Shown here: positions 55,876 to 64,000 of the stretch, one piece after another
Position numbering within the stretch: position 1 is the stretch's first letter
Layout of the letters: each line of letters starts with the position of its first letter
Assembly: GCF_003063295.1 (NCBI RefSeq)
Contig: NZ_MUXF01000003.1
Coordinates: forward strand, 54,444 to 118,443
Reading direction: 5' to 3'
DNA from: Arcobacter lacus
Lineage (GTDB): Bacteria > Campylobacterota > Campylobacteria > Campylobacterales > Arcobacteraceae
Length of the DNA: 64,000 nucleotides
Made by a program: the position numbers and the translations under genes
The notes under the pieces: generated by a model
The model's input: the letters and a program-made list of their open reading frames with translations, nothing else
What the model was told of the DNA's origin: nothing
The model's database searches: none

Positions 55876-57795
55876 TTAATTGTTTTTGAAGTCAGCAATA
55901 ATTTTTGCTTTTAATTTTTCTTTTGTAAATCCAAACTCTTCAAATAAATCATTAGCTGGTCCACTTGCTCCAAATGTTTCCATACCAAACACAACATCAG
56001 CATATTTGTAGTATTCTAAACCTCGTGCTGCTTCAACTGCATATACTTTAGTTTTTGGGTCAATAATTTTTTCTACATACTCTTTACTTTGTTCCATTAA
56101 TAAATCAAAACAAGGAACAGAAACTACGTTTGCAATAATTCCTTCTTCTTCTAATGAACAAGCTGTTTGAAGTGCAAGCATTAATTCACTTCCACTTGCC
56201 ATGATAGTAATATTTGCATTTTCTCTTTGTTTTAATAAATAAGCTCCATTTGATACATTTCCATAAGCTCTTTCATCTTTTAATACTTTTAACCCTTGTC
56301 TTGAACAAACAAATGCAGTTGGTGCTTTCATTTTAAGTGCTACTTTCCAAGCTTCAATATTTTCACTTGCATCTGCTGGTCTAAATGTATAGAAATTTGG
56401 TAATGCTCTAAATTGTGATAAATGTTCAATTGGTTGGTGAGTTGGTCCATCTTCCCCAACTCCAATACTATCATGTGTCCAAATAAAGTGTTGAGGAATA
56501 CCTGCAAGTGCTGCTATTCTTGCACTTGGTTTTAAATAATCACTAAATACAAAGAATGTTGCAGAATAAACTCTAAATAATCCATATAAATTCATTGCAT
56601 TTGTAATAGCTGCCATTGCATGTTCTTTGATACCAAAGTGAATATTTCTTCCTTTTGGAAAATCACCCATATCTTTTAATTCAGTTTTATTTGATGGTGC
56701 TAAATCAGCACTTCCACCTAGAAATCCTGGAATTGCTTTTGCTATTGCATTTAAGATTTTATGATTTGAATCTCTTGTTGCAACACTTGAATCAGCTTCA
56801 AAAGTAGGATAAACAACTGAATCAAAATTTGGATTTTTTAACTCTTCAATTTTTGCTTTTGTTTCAGCTGATAGTGATTCAAACCAAGCATTCTGTGCAG
56901 TTGAACCAACGATTAATTTATCAAAAGCACCTTTTACATCAGCAGGTACAAAGAATTTTTCTTTTGGATCAAATCCAGCTTTCTCTTTTGATTTAGCAAT
57001 TTCATCTTCACCTAAAGGAGCTCCATGTGAATGATGACTTCCTTCCATAGTAACTGCACCTTTTGCAATTGCTGTTTTTGCAATAATTAATACTGGAAGA
57101 GTTGATGCTTTAGCTGCAACTAAAGCTTTATCAATTTGATCAAAATTATGTCCATCTATTTCTATTACTTCAAAATCAATAGCTTGAAATCTTTTTTTAA
57201 CATTTTCACTCCAAGAAATACTTGTATCACCTTCAATTGTGATTGAATTTGAATCATAAATTATTACAAGATTATCAAGTTTTAAATGTCCTGCTGTTGC
57301 TGTTGCTTCATAAGAAATACCCTCTTGTAAATCTCCATCACCACATAAACAGTAAACTTTATGATTGATTACATCACTTCCAAGAAGATTTTGTGCATAT
57401 TTTCCTGCCATTGCAAATCCAACTGCATTTGCAATTCCTTGTCCTAAAGGTCCTGTTGTAATTTCAATTCCATGAGTATGACCATATTCAGGATGTCCTG
57501 GAGTTTTAGAGTGAGTTTGTCTAAAATTTTTCATATCATTTACTGATACATCAAATCCCCAAAGATGTAATAAAGAGTAAACTAAACCTGTAGCATGACC
57601 ACCTGAAAATACTAATCTATCTCTATTTAACCATTTTTCATCAGCTGGATTTACATTTAAATGTTTACTTAAAACTGTTGCAATATCAGCTAATCCCATT
57701 GGAGCACCAGGATGTCCTGAGTTTGCTTGTTGAACCATATCAGCTGCTAAAAATCTGATAGTATCTGCTTGTTTTTGTAGAAGTTGTTTTGACAT
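55876..57795 (-). CDS. tkt: Transketolase
   Basis: A 639-aa thiamine diphosphate enzyme of the pentose-phosphate pathway. It has the MANSGHPGAPMG-like QQANSGHPGAPMGLADIA, the TPP motif GDGDLQEGISYEA, and the pyrimidine-binding NIHFGIKEHAMAAITN. The second-domain motif THDSIGVGEDGPTHQPIEH is near 450. The length is normal. Transaldolase (22.3 kb) and the class II DAHP synthase (20.8 kb) share its product erythrose-4-phosphate. Confidence 0.97.
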   Translation of the reverse strand: MSKQLLQKQADTIRFLAADMVQQANSGHPGAPMGLADIATVLSKHLNVNPADEKWLNRDRLVFSGGHATGLVYSLLHLWGFDVSVNDMKNFRQTHSKTPGHPEYGHTHGIEITTGPLGQGIANAVGFAMAGKYAQNLLGSDVINHKVYCLCGDGDLQEGISYEATATAGHLKLDNLVIIYDSNSITIEGDTSISWSENVKKRFQAIDFEVIEIDGHNFDQIDKALVAAKASTLPVLIIAKTAIAKGAVTMEGSHHSHGAPLGEDEIAKSKEKAGFDPKEKFFVPADVKGAFDKLIVGSTAQNAWFESLSAETKAKIEELKNPNFDSVVYPTFEADSSVATRDSNHKILNAIAKAIPGFLGGSADLAPSNKTELKDMGDFPKGRNIHFGIKEHAMAAITNAMNLYGLFRVYSATFFVFSDYLKPSARIAALAGIPQHFIWTHDSIGVGEDGPTHQPIEHLSQFRALPNFYTFRPADASENIEAWKVALKMKAPTAFVCSRQGLKVLKDERAYGNVSNGAYLLKQRENANITIMASGSELMLALQTACSLEEEGIIANVVSVPCFDLLMEQSKEYVEKIIDPKTKVYAVEAARGLEYYKYADVVFGMETFGASGPANDLFEEFGFTKEKLKAKIIADFKNN

Positions 57796-57872
57796 AATTA
57801 TCCTAATTGTTTGGTGAGTTATTTAAAATTTTTAAGCGATTATATCTAAAAAGTATTTAATTTTTTAAGTTA

Positions 57873-60647
57873 CTAAACTATTTTAGTAAACTCTTCAAAA
57901 AGTTTATCACTAAGAGGATTTTCAAGTTTTAGCTCTAAATTTATAGGTTTATTATCCCAATATTTTAGAGTATTCGCAACTCCAAGATAAATAAAATCTT
58001 GCGTTTTTTTATCAACTTGGACAAATTTTCGCACAAATATATGAAGTTTAACTCCAAATCTTTTATTTTCACTCAATCTGTTTCCATCACCTTTATCAAA
58101 AGAATGTGAAGGTTTACTTTGATAGGTAAAAACATCTTTTGATAAAAAGGCATTATGATAATTTGCAGATTTTGAAAACTTCTCTTTTTCTAAATTTATA
58201 AATAAAAAGAAGTCATTTTCATACTTTAAAAATCCACTTCCTCTAAAAGAACTATGAATTTTTGGGAAATTACAAAGTTTTGCAATTTTTAGCATATTGT
58301 ATTTAGAATAAAGTTTTAAAAATGGTTTTCCAAAATCACTTGAACCAAACTCCTCTTCATAATTATAAATTCCAAAATTCAAGCTATCTTCAAATATTTT
58401 TTTATAATTTTCATTTTTCAAAAGTTCTTCAAACTCTTTTGTTTTTCGTGCGATTTTATTTTCATAATTTATTAATTTTAAATATCTACTACTTTGGGCT
58501 GAATCTAAAAAATTTTGATTTAGATATAAAAAACTGTGATATATTGTTTTTTCATCAACTCTATCTAAATACTTATTTAAAATCTTAAAAGCTATATTTT
58601 CATCACAAAAATCATTATTTAAAAGATATTTTAAAATCACAAATTCATAAACTCTTTTTATAGGAAGTTCATTTTCTATAAATCTTATAGCTTTTATAAA
58701 ATTCTCATCTAAAATCAACTCTTTTAGTTTTTTATCATCTTCAACTTTTGCCAAAAATTCAATATATGACTTACTTTCATCTATGAATTTTAAAGGATTT
58801 ATTACATCTTCAAATTGTAAAAAATCAACTAAATTAGGAATTTTTCCTAAGATATTTTTTACTTCAAAATATTGTTCTTTTAAATATTTTATTTTGTCAA
58901 AATTTTCTTTATTTATCTGCTCTAAAATTCTACTTTTTGAAATTTCATCCATACTTATAAAAGCATTTTTAAAATCTGCAAAATTATTTTGTAGTGAAAG
59001 TTTAATGCTTTCTTTATCAATCATCTTATTTCCAACAAGTGCAAGAGCTATTAAATAAGCTTTTTTATGATTTCCAATAAAATCAAGAACTGTTAAAAAC
59101 TCTTTATTTTGATATTTTCGTAAACCTCGACCTAATTGTTGAACGAAAACTATAGGAGAATTTGTTGGTCGTAAAAACAAAACCATATTAATTGAAGGAA
59201 TATCTATACCTTCATTGAAAATATCAACTGTGAAGATCACTTCTAAACTATCGTTTTCATTTTCTAGTTTTTGTATATACTCTTCTCTTTTAGAAATAGA
59301 ATCTTCACTTGTTAGAGTTATAGAATTTATACCTTTTTTATTAAACTCTTCACTCATAAAATTACAATGCTCTTTTGAAACACAAAAGCCTAGAACTTTT
59401 CTCTTATTTCCACTATTTGAATAAAAATTCATCTTATCAATAATAAAATCAACCCTTTTATTTACACTTAAAAGTTTCGCTAATAAATCTATTTTTGTTA
59501 AATCCACATTTTCATAATCTATACTTTGTATATCACTTATTCCATAGTAATGAAAAGGAACAATCAAATCATGTTCTAATGCATCATTTAGTCTTATATC
59601 GCAAGCTATATTTTCATCAAAAATTTCATAAATCGAGTTTCCATCCATTCGATTTGAGGTAGCAGTTAGTCCCAATAAAAACTTTGGTTTAAAATACTCT
59701 AAGATTTTTTTATAACTTGGACTTATTACGTGATGAGCTTCATCAATAATTATATATTCGAAAAAATCTTGCGAAAAATTTGAAAAATTTGAACTCATAG
59801 TTTGAATAGTTGAAAACAAATAGTTTTTATCTTGCTCTTTTTTATTTCCCGTATATAAACCAAAAGAGTTAATTTGTGGCAAAATATTTTCAAAACTCTG
59901 TTTTGCTTTTATCAAGATATTTTCCCTATGAACTAAAAAAAGCATAGTTTTAGCTTTGAAATTTTTTACATCAAAAGCACTTAGATATGTTTTCCCTGAA
60001 CCAGTTGCTGCAATGATTAAAGCTTTAGATTCACCTTTTTTTCTTAGATTCTCTAATTTCTCCAAAGCTTTTTCTTGCATAAAATTTGTTTTTATTTGAT
60101 TTAAACTAAAAGATTTAAACTCTTTATTTTGACTAATTATAAAGTTTGAATATGAAGTAAGAAACTCATCATTTACTTCTCTTGAACTTTTCCAAAGAGT
60201 TTCAAACTCATTTAAAACATCATTTAAAAAAGCATCATCTTTTTTTGCTATTGTTTTTACATTCCATTCGATATTTGATTTAAATGCACTTGCAGTTATA
60301 TTTGATGAACCAATTAAGATTTTATAATCATCTTTAAATTCAAAAATATAAGATTTACTATGAAAACCTATATTTGAAACATTACAATCATAGATTTTTA
60401 ATTCTATATTTTTAAACTCTTTGATTTTTTCTAAAGCTTTTATTTCCGTAAAATTTAGATAAGTTGAAGTTAAAATTTTACCTTTTATATTTTTCTCTTC
60501 TAATTTTTTAAAACTATCAAGAAGCAGTTGAATTCCTGAAAAATTTATAAAAGCTACGTTAAAACAGAAACTTTCACATTCATTTAATAATTCAGTTATA
60601 TGATTATAAAAATTTGTTATTTGATTATTTGTTACTAAATTATTCAT
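57873..60647 (-). CDS. PLD-nuclease-domain SF2 helicase
   Basis: A 924-aa fusion. An N-terminal PLD-like nuclease (about 20-160) has the single HKD-type motif FHSKSYIFEF followed by ILIGSSNITASA. An SF2 helicase follows: Walker A AATGSGKT near 212-219, IIDEAHH, LTATSNRMDG, and the C-terminal helicase motif QQLGRGLRKYQNKEFL. The remaining 350 residues are of the DUF3427 type. Such proteins process DNA and are often found in restriction or phage-defence contexts. Here there is no methylase beside it, and it is divergent from a chemoreceptor. Confidence 0.85.
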   Translation of the reverse strand: MNNLVTNNQITNFYNHITELLNECESFCFNVAFINFSGIQLLLDSFKKLEEKNIKGKILTSTYLNFTEIKALEKIKEFKNIELKIYDCNVSNIGFHSKSYIFEFKDDYKILIGSSNITASAFKSNIEWNVKTIAKKDDAFLNDVLNEFETLWKSSREVNDEFLTSYSNFIISQNKEFKSFSLNQIKTNFMQEKALEKLENLRKKGESKALIIAATGSGKTYLSAFDVKNFKAKTMLFLVHRENILIKAKQSFENILPQINSFGLYTGNKKEQDKNYLFSTIQTMSSNFSNFSQDFFEYIIIDEAHHVISPSYKKILEYFKPKFLLGLTATSNRMDGNSIYEIFDENIACDIRLNDALEHDLIVPFHYYGISDIQSIDYENVDLTKIDLLAKLLSVNKRVDFIIDKMNFYSNSGNKRKVLGFCVSKEHCNFMSEEFNKKGINSITLTSEDSISKREEYIQKLENENDSLEVIFTVDIFNEGIDIPSINMVLFLRPTNSPIVFVQQLGRGLRKYQNKEFLTVLDFIGNHKKAYLIALALVGNKMIDKESIKLSLQNNFADFKNAFISMDEISKSRILEQINKENFDKIKYLKEQYFEVKNILGKIPNLVDFLQFEDVINPLKFIDESKSYIEFLAKVEDDKKLKELILDENFIKAIRFIENELPIKRVYEFVILKYLLNNDFCDENIAFKILNKYLDRVDEKTIYHSFLYLNQNFLDSAQSSRYLKLINYENKIARKTKEFEELLKNENYKKIFEDSLNFGIYNYEEEFGSSDFGKPFLKLYSKYNMLKIAKLCNFPKIHSSFRGSGFLKYENDFFLFINLEKEKFSKSANYHNAFLSKDVFTYQSKPSHSFDKGDGNRLSENKRFGVKLHIFVRKFVQVDKKTQDFIYLGVANTLKYWDNKPINLELKLENPLSDKLFEEFTKIV

Positions 60648-60677
60648 TTAATTATTATTCTATCCAAAAGTTTTACT

Positions 60678-60683
60678 TATAAT
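60678..60683 (+). promoter_or_regulatory. -10 box in helicase/chemoreceptor gap
   Basis: TATAAT at 60678-60683 in the 104-base divergent gap, about 70 bases before the chemoreceptor start. A second AT-rich box near 60713 (TTGATTATTATCATT) may also act. Confidence 0.35.
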
Positions 60684-60751
60684 ACAAAATTAACTTTTAA
60701 TTAACTCTATATTGATTATTATCATTAAATTGACTACATAAGGATAATATA

Positions 60752-62779
60752 ATGTTAGTAAAAAATCGTTTACGACTTTTGTCTATAATTTTAATTGCTG
60801 GATTAATTATAATTGGTTTGGTTGCATTTAATAGTGCAAAAACTTGGTCTGATGATATGCATAGTGTAGGTGAAGAACGAATTCCTGCTCTTTTAAGTTT
60901 GTCAAATATAAACGCAGAAAGAATGGTAATTAGAGCTCAAACTCTTGAAGTTTTGATTTTAGATATGAATAAAAATACTAAAGATAAACTTTTAGAAATA
61001 GAAAAACAAAGATTAAATAGTTGGAAAATTATTGATGAAAATTGGAAAATTTTTCAAGATATTCCAAGAAATACTGAAGCTGGAAAAAAAGCTGCTACAA
61101 CTTTACAAAAGGCTTATCAAGAGTGGAGAGAAATTTATATAACACTTGATGGTTTAATTCACAAATTAATTGCTAATGATAATTTTGAACTACAAGAAAA
61201 GTTATTTAAAGAGTATGAAAATAGCGTAGCACAAATGATTCCTATTTCAAATAATTTTGGTAAATTAATTACTGAACAAAAAGAAAGAACTTTTAACTTT
61301 TCAGTAAATATGGTTTCTCAATCAGCTGAAAAATCTAAAAATTCAGTAATTCAAATAACTCTTATTTTTTTAGTTATATCTATAATAGGAACAGTTTTTA
61401 CAGTTTTAACTATTAACTTAATCACTCAGTCATTAGATAAAGTTAAAAATGGTGTATTAAGTTTTTTTTCTTTTTTAAATCATGAAACATCAAAATCTTC
61501 AATTATTGATTTAAATAGTAAAGATGAATTTGGACAAATTGCTTCAATTATAAATGAAAATATATATAAATCTGAAGTAAATATCAAAAAAGACACTGAA
61601 TTTTTGAAAGATATTGAAAGATTTGTTGGTGAACTATTAAATGGGAATATGCTTGCTAAAATTGAAAAAGATTCAGATACTCCTAGTTTAAAAGAGTTAA
61701 AAGAGTTATTAGTAAAACTTCAAGATTATTTAGAACACACTATCGCTAGAGATATAAATATCTTAGTTACTATTCTAGAAAGTTACAAAAAAGAAGATTT
61801 TACAGCAAGATTTCCAAATCCTTATGCAAAAGTGGCTGTAATAATAAATGAGTTAGGTGATGTAATTTCAAATTTATTAAAACAATCTTTAAATACAGGA
61901 AAAACTTTAGAAAATAGTTCTAACAAACTTTTAGAAAATGTTAATGTTTTAAATGAAAGTTCTAATCAAGCAGCAGCTTCTTTGGAAGAAACAGCAGCAG
62001 CACTTGAAGAGATAACTTCAACTGTTACAAGTAATGCTTCAAGTGTTAACCAAATGACACAATATTCACAACAAGTTAGTATTTCAGCAAAACAAGGTCA
62101 AAAATTTGCTACTCAAACAACAAATGCAATGGATGAAATAAATAATCAAGTAAATTTAATCAATGAAGCTATTTCAGTAATTGATAATATTGCATTTCAA
62201 ACAAATATTTTAAGTTTAAATGCTGCTGTTGAAGCAGCAACTGCTGGAGAAGCTGGAAAAGGATTTGCAGTTGTTGCTCAAGAAGTTAGAAATCTAGCAT
62301 CAAGAAGTGCAGAAGCTGCAAAAGAGATAAAAAATTTAGTTGAAAATGCTACTTCAAAAGCAAATGAAGGTAAAAATATCAGTTTAGAAATGATTCATGG
62401 ATATGATGAGTTACTTAAAAATATTGAAAACTCTACTCAAACAATAAATGAAATTGCTACTGCTTCAAAAGAACAACAAAAAGGAATTTCTCAAATAAAT
62501 GATGCAATAAATGGCTTAGATAGACAAACTCAAAAAAATGCAACTATTGCTTCTCAAACAAGAGAAATAGCATTACAAACAGATTCTATTGCAAAAGAAA
62601 TTGTAAATGATGTTATAAAAAAAGAGTTTATTGGAAAAAATGATATAAAAATAAATGAACAAAAAATTGTTTCTACAACTACTTCAAAAGTTGAAAAAAT
62701 TATTGAAAAAGAAAATCCTTTAGAAGAAAAAGAAAAAATAAGCACATCAAAAAATGATGATGAATGGGAATCTTTTTAA
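60752..62779 (+). CDS. Methyl-accepting chemotaxis protein
   Basis: A 675-aa chemoreceptor. It has membrane helices at about 7-25 and 200-222, flanking a four-helix-bundle-type periplasmic sensor (4[21 protein letters not shown]). A HAMP-like region follows. The conserved hairpin is [34 protein letters not shown] (about 481-514). The C-terminus has EWESF, a possible CheR/CheB-docking tail. The ligand is unknown. It is monocistronic, ending at a strong hairpin. Confidence 0.93.
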   Translation: MLVKNRLRLLSIILIAGLIIIGLVAFNSAKTWSDDMHSVGEERIPALLSLSNINAERMVIRAQTLEVLILDMNKNTKDKLLEIEKQRLNSWKIIDENWKIFQDIPRNTEAGKKAATTLQKAYQEWREIYITLDGLIHKLIANDNFELQEKLFKEYENSVAQMIPISNNFGKLITEQKERTFNFSVNMVSQSAEKSKNSVIQITLIFLVISIIGTVFTVLTINLITQSLDKVKNGVLSFFSFLNHETSKSSIIDLNSKDEFGQIASIINENIYKSEVNIKKDTEFLKDIERFVGELLNGNMLAKIEKDSDTPSLKELKELLVKLQDYLEHTIARDINILVTILESYKKEDFTARFPNPYAKVAVIINELGDVISNLLKQSLNTGKTLENSSNKLLENVNVLNESSNQAAASLEETAAALEEITSTVTSNASSVNQMTQYSQQVSISAKQGQKFATQTTNAMDEINNQVNLINEAISVIDNIAFQTNILSLNAAVEAATAGEAGKGFAVVAQEVRNLASRSAEAAKEIKNLVENATSKANEGKNISLEMIHGYDELLKNIENSTQTINEIATASKEQQKGISQINDAINGLDRQTQKNATIASQTREIALQTDSIAKEIVNDVIKKEFIGKNDIKINEQKIVSTTTSKVEKIIEKENPLEEKEKISTSKNDDEWESF

Positions 62780-62803
62780 AATAGAAGAATACTCTTCTAT
62801 TTT
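62778..62803. terminator. 10-bp bidirectional terminator
   Basis: AAAATAGAAG (62778-62787) and CTTCTATTTT (62794-62803) pair perfectly around AATACT, between the convergent chemoreceptor and AraC-type regulator. Confidence 0.7.
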
Positions 62804-62807
62804 AATA

Positions 62808-63683
62808 CTAAAAATTTATCGATACATAAAAACTCAACTCAAACTCATTTTCTTCATCAAAAAAATCTAACTTTTCATAAATTGCATAAGAAGGTTTTGT
62901 CGTAGTTTCATATTCACTTTTTGGTAACCATTCATGGTAAACCCATTGAATAAAAGGTAAAACATCTCCAGTTTTTCCTTTCAAATCAAACTTTGCATAA
63001 ACACCTTCTGCAATTTTAAACTTTGGTAATCTATCACTTTTTACATTTTCTATATCATCAACCATAATACATCCTATATATTGACATTCATCTAATGGTG
63101 TAATTGTAGGATTATCATGAAAAAGTGCAATTCTTTTATAAGATGTTATATTATTTGTTAAAACCCAAGTTTCAAGTTTTTGCCATGTTTCTTCTATATT
63201 TACGTTATAACCTTTGTTTCTTATATAATAACTTTCAATAAATGGCATTTTAACAATAGTTGGTACTATATTTTTAAAGTCAGCTTTTGATTGCATAGCT
63301 TTTTGTGATTGTTGAATAATTTTATTCGAATACTCTTTATATCCACCATTTTTCCACTCTTTTGGGCTCATTTCAAATCTTTCTTTAAATATTTTTATAA
63401 AAGAAGATTGAGAAGAATAGCCACAAAGATTTACAATATTTGAAATGGTTGAATACTTATTTGTTAGAAGTAAATTTGATGCTTTTTGAAGTCTTATTGA
63501 CTTTATACTTTCATAAATATTCTTTCCAAAAATTTCTTTAAAAATTCTGTGCATATGGAATTTACTAACCCCTAAATCCATACTTAACTCTTCAATATCA
63601 ATATTTGTCTCTATATGAGTATATATGTAATACATTATATCATTAGCTATTTTTGTTCTTTTTTGTAACGTTTCTTTTTTCAT
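62808..63683 (-). CDS. AraC-family regulator with GyrI-like ligand domain
   Basis: About 291 aa. The N-terminal AraC DNA-binding domain has two helix-turn-helices (SMDLGVSKFHMHRIFKEIF and IVNLCGYSSQSSFIKIFKERF). The C-terminal GyrI-like domain (about 140-291) begins near IVKMPFIESYYIRNKGY and ends with a sheet-rich segment; such domains bind small molecules or drugs. The frame opens at 63731 but MKKETLQ at 63683 is the natural start. The target gene is not evident. Confidence 0.9.
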   Translation of the reverse strand: MKKETLQKRTKIANDIMYYIYTHIETNIDIEELSMDLGVSKFHMHRIFKEIFGKNIYESIKSIRLQKASNLLLTNKYSTISNIVNLCGYSSQSSFIKIFKERFEMSPKEWKNGGYKEYSNKIIQQSQKAMQSKADFKNIVPTIVKMPFIESYYIRNKGYNVNIEETWQKLETWVLTNNITSYKRIALFHDNPTITPLDECQYIGCIMVDDIENVKSDRLPKFKIAEGVYAKFDLKGKTGDVLPFIQWVYHEWLPKSEYETTTKPSYAIYEKLDFFDEENEFELSFYVSINF

Positions 63684-63830
63684 ACCAATATTATAACAAA
63701 AAATAACTATAAAATAAGCACTAAAAAACAATTATTATAGCACTTAAAAAGAAGAAGATTTTATAAAATTTGCCTAAAATTAGCGTTTCAAAAATCACAT
63801 TGCTGATTTATTACAAAAAAAAGGATTTAA

Positions 63831-64000
63831 GTGGATGCCTTAGTACATACATTGACAAGCTTTCTAATAGTAATGGGGATAGTATCAACAGTATTATTAA
63901 TATTAGGTTTTTTGCTAAAAGCAAAAGGAGTAACATTTGTAGAGTTTTTTCCAAAAAAACAAGAGAATGTTAGTCAAACACCAAATATAATCTATAACAC
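63831..64000 (+). CDS. Partial membrane protein, possibly OadG-like
   Basis: A GTG at 63831 after AAGGAT (63821-63826) opens a frame that continues past the window end (56 codons here). It encodes an N-terminal membrane helix (LTSFLIVMGIVSTVLLILGFLL, split over residues 8-29) and a cytoplasmic stretch KAKGVTFVEFFPKKQENVSQ. Small proteins of this layout include OadG, the gamma subunit of sodium-pumping decarboxylases. That is a guess; the C-terminal part is needed. Confidence 0.6.
   Translation, partial: MDALVHTLTSFLIVMGIVSTVLLILGFLLKAKGVTFVEFFPKKQENVSQTPNIIYN

Noticed and set aside
63770..63973. 67-codon frame near the right edge
   Set aside because: The product is a basic mixture with no membrane helix, while the GTG frame at 63831 has a good ribosome site and a clean membrane helix.

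Overview
The window is about 27% GC, with short intergenic gaps and frequent TTG/GTG starts. Its gene content (class II DAHP synthase, split fliS/fliD/flgK and flgI/fliM flagellar clusters, a FlgY/MotE-like protein, an HP0333-type DprA, lone tgt/gatC/rimO/tilS) points to Campylobacterota, most likely Arcobacter sensu lato (Aliarcobacter or a relative). This is a judgement from protein content; no search was run.

Positions 1-14283 are the accessory part. A Tn7-like transposon of about 12.0 kb (1694-13674) is bounded by matching inverted ends: TGTCATCTCCAAT on the left and TGTTATCTCCAAT on the right strand, 17 of the first 20 bases identical. One minus-strand operon carries an AAA ATPase, a subtilisin-like S8 peptidase, TnsA, TnsB, TnsC and TniQ. 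Left-end genes are an Excalibur-domain protein, a secreted endonuclease I with a candidate 37-aa membrane protein behind it, a PPP-type phosphatase and a 569-aa protein that may be a divergent TnsE. The right end sits inside dprA and removes about its first 55-60 codons, so the competence gene is broken. The left flank is not the rest of dprA and has no matching 5-bp target duplication, so the locus has been rearranged or holds stacked elements. To the left lies a partial gene with a weak PIN-like motif.

From 14.3 to 31.1 kb is housekeeping chromosome: murC with three co-oriented genes, tgt, gatC, an ArsC/Spx-like protein, a DAHP synthase, transaldolase, serB, metF-ruvX, gltS, acpS, a lone ABC permease, panC, rimO and tilS. 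A 150-bp gap after gatC is packed with stem-loops.

From 31.1 to 41.5 kb is a flagellar region. The minus-strand run (fliS-fliD-flgK-flgH-unknown-fliL-flgY/motE-like-fliJ-like-fliQ-acidic unknown) is divergent from flgI-fliM. It covers filament cap and chaperones, hook-filament junction, L- and P-rings, the stator-linked FliL, export gate and switch.

From 41.5 to 64 kb come pyrC-PII, an ankyrin protein, a PDC-sensor membrane protein, an NtrC-like protein lacking GAFTGA that overlaps glnD, a fused LplT/PlsC/acyl-ACP synthetase, a DAACS symporter, a GGCT-like protein, lrgAB, transketolase, a PLD-helicase, a chemoreceptor, an AraC/GyrI-like regulator and a partial small membrane protein. PII (Tyr in the T-loop) and GlnD are both present, so PII uridylylation is likely intact. 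No tRNA, rRNA or CRISPR array was recognised.
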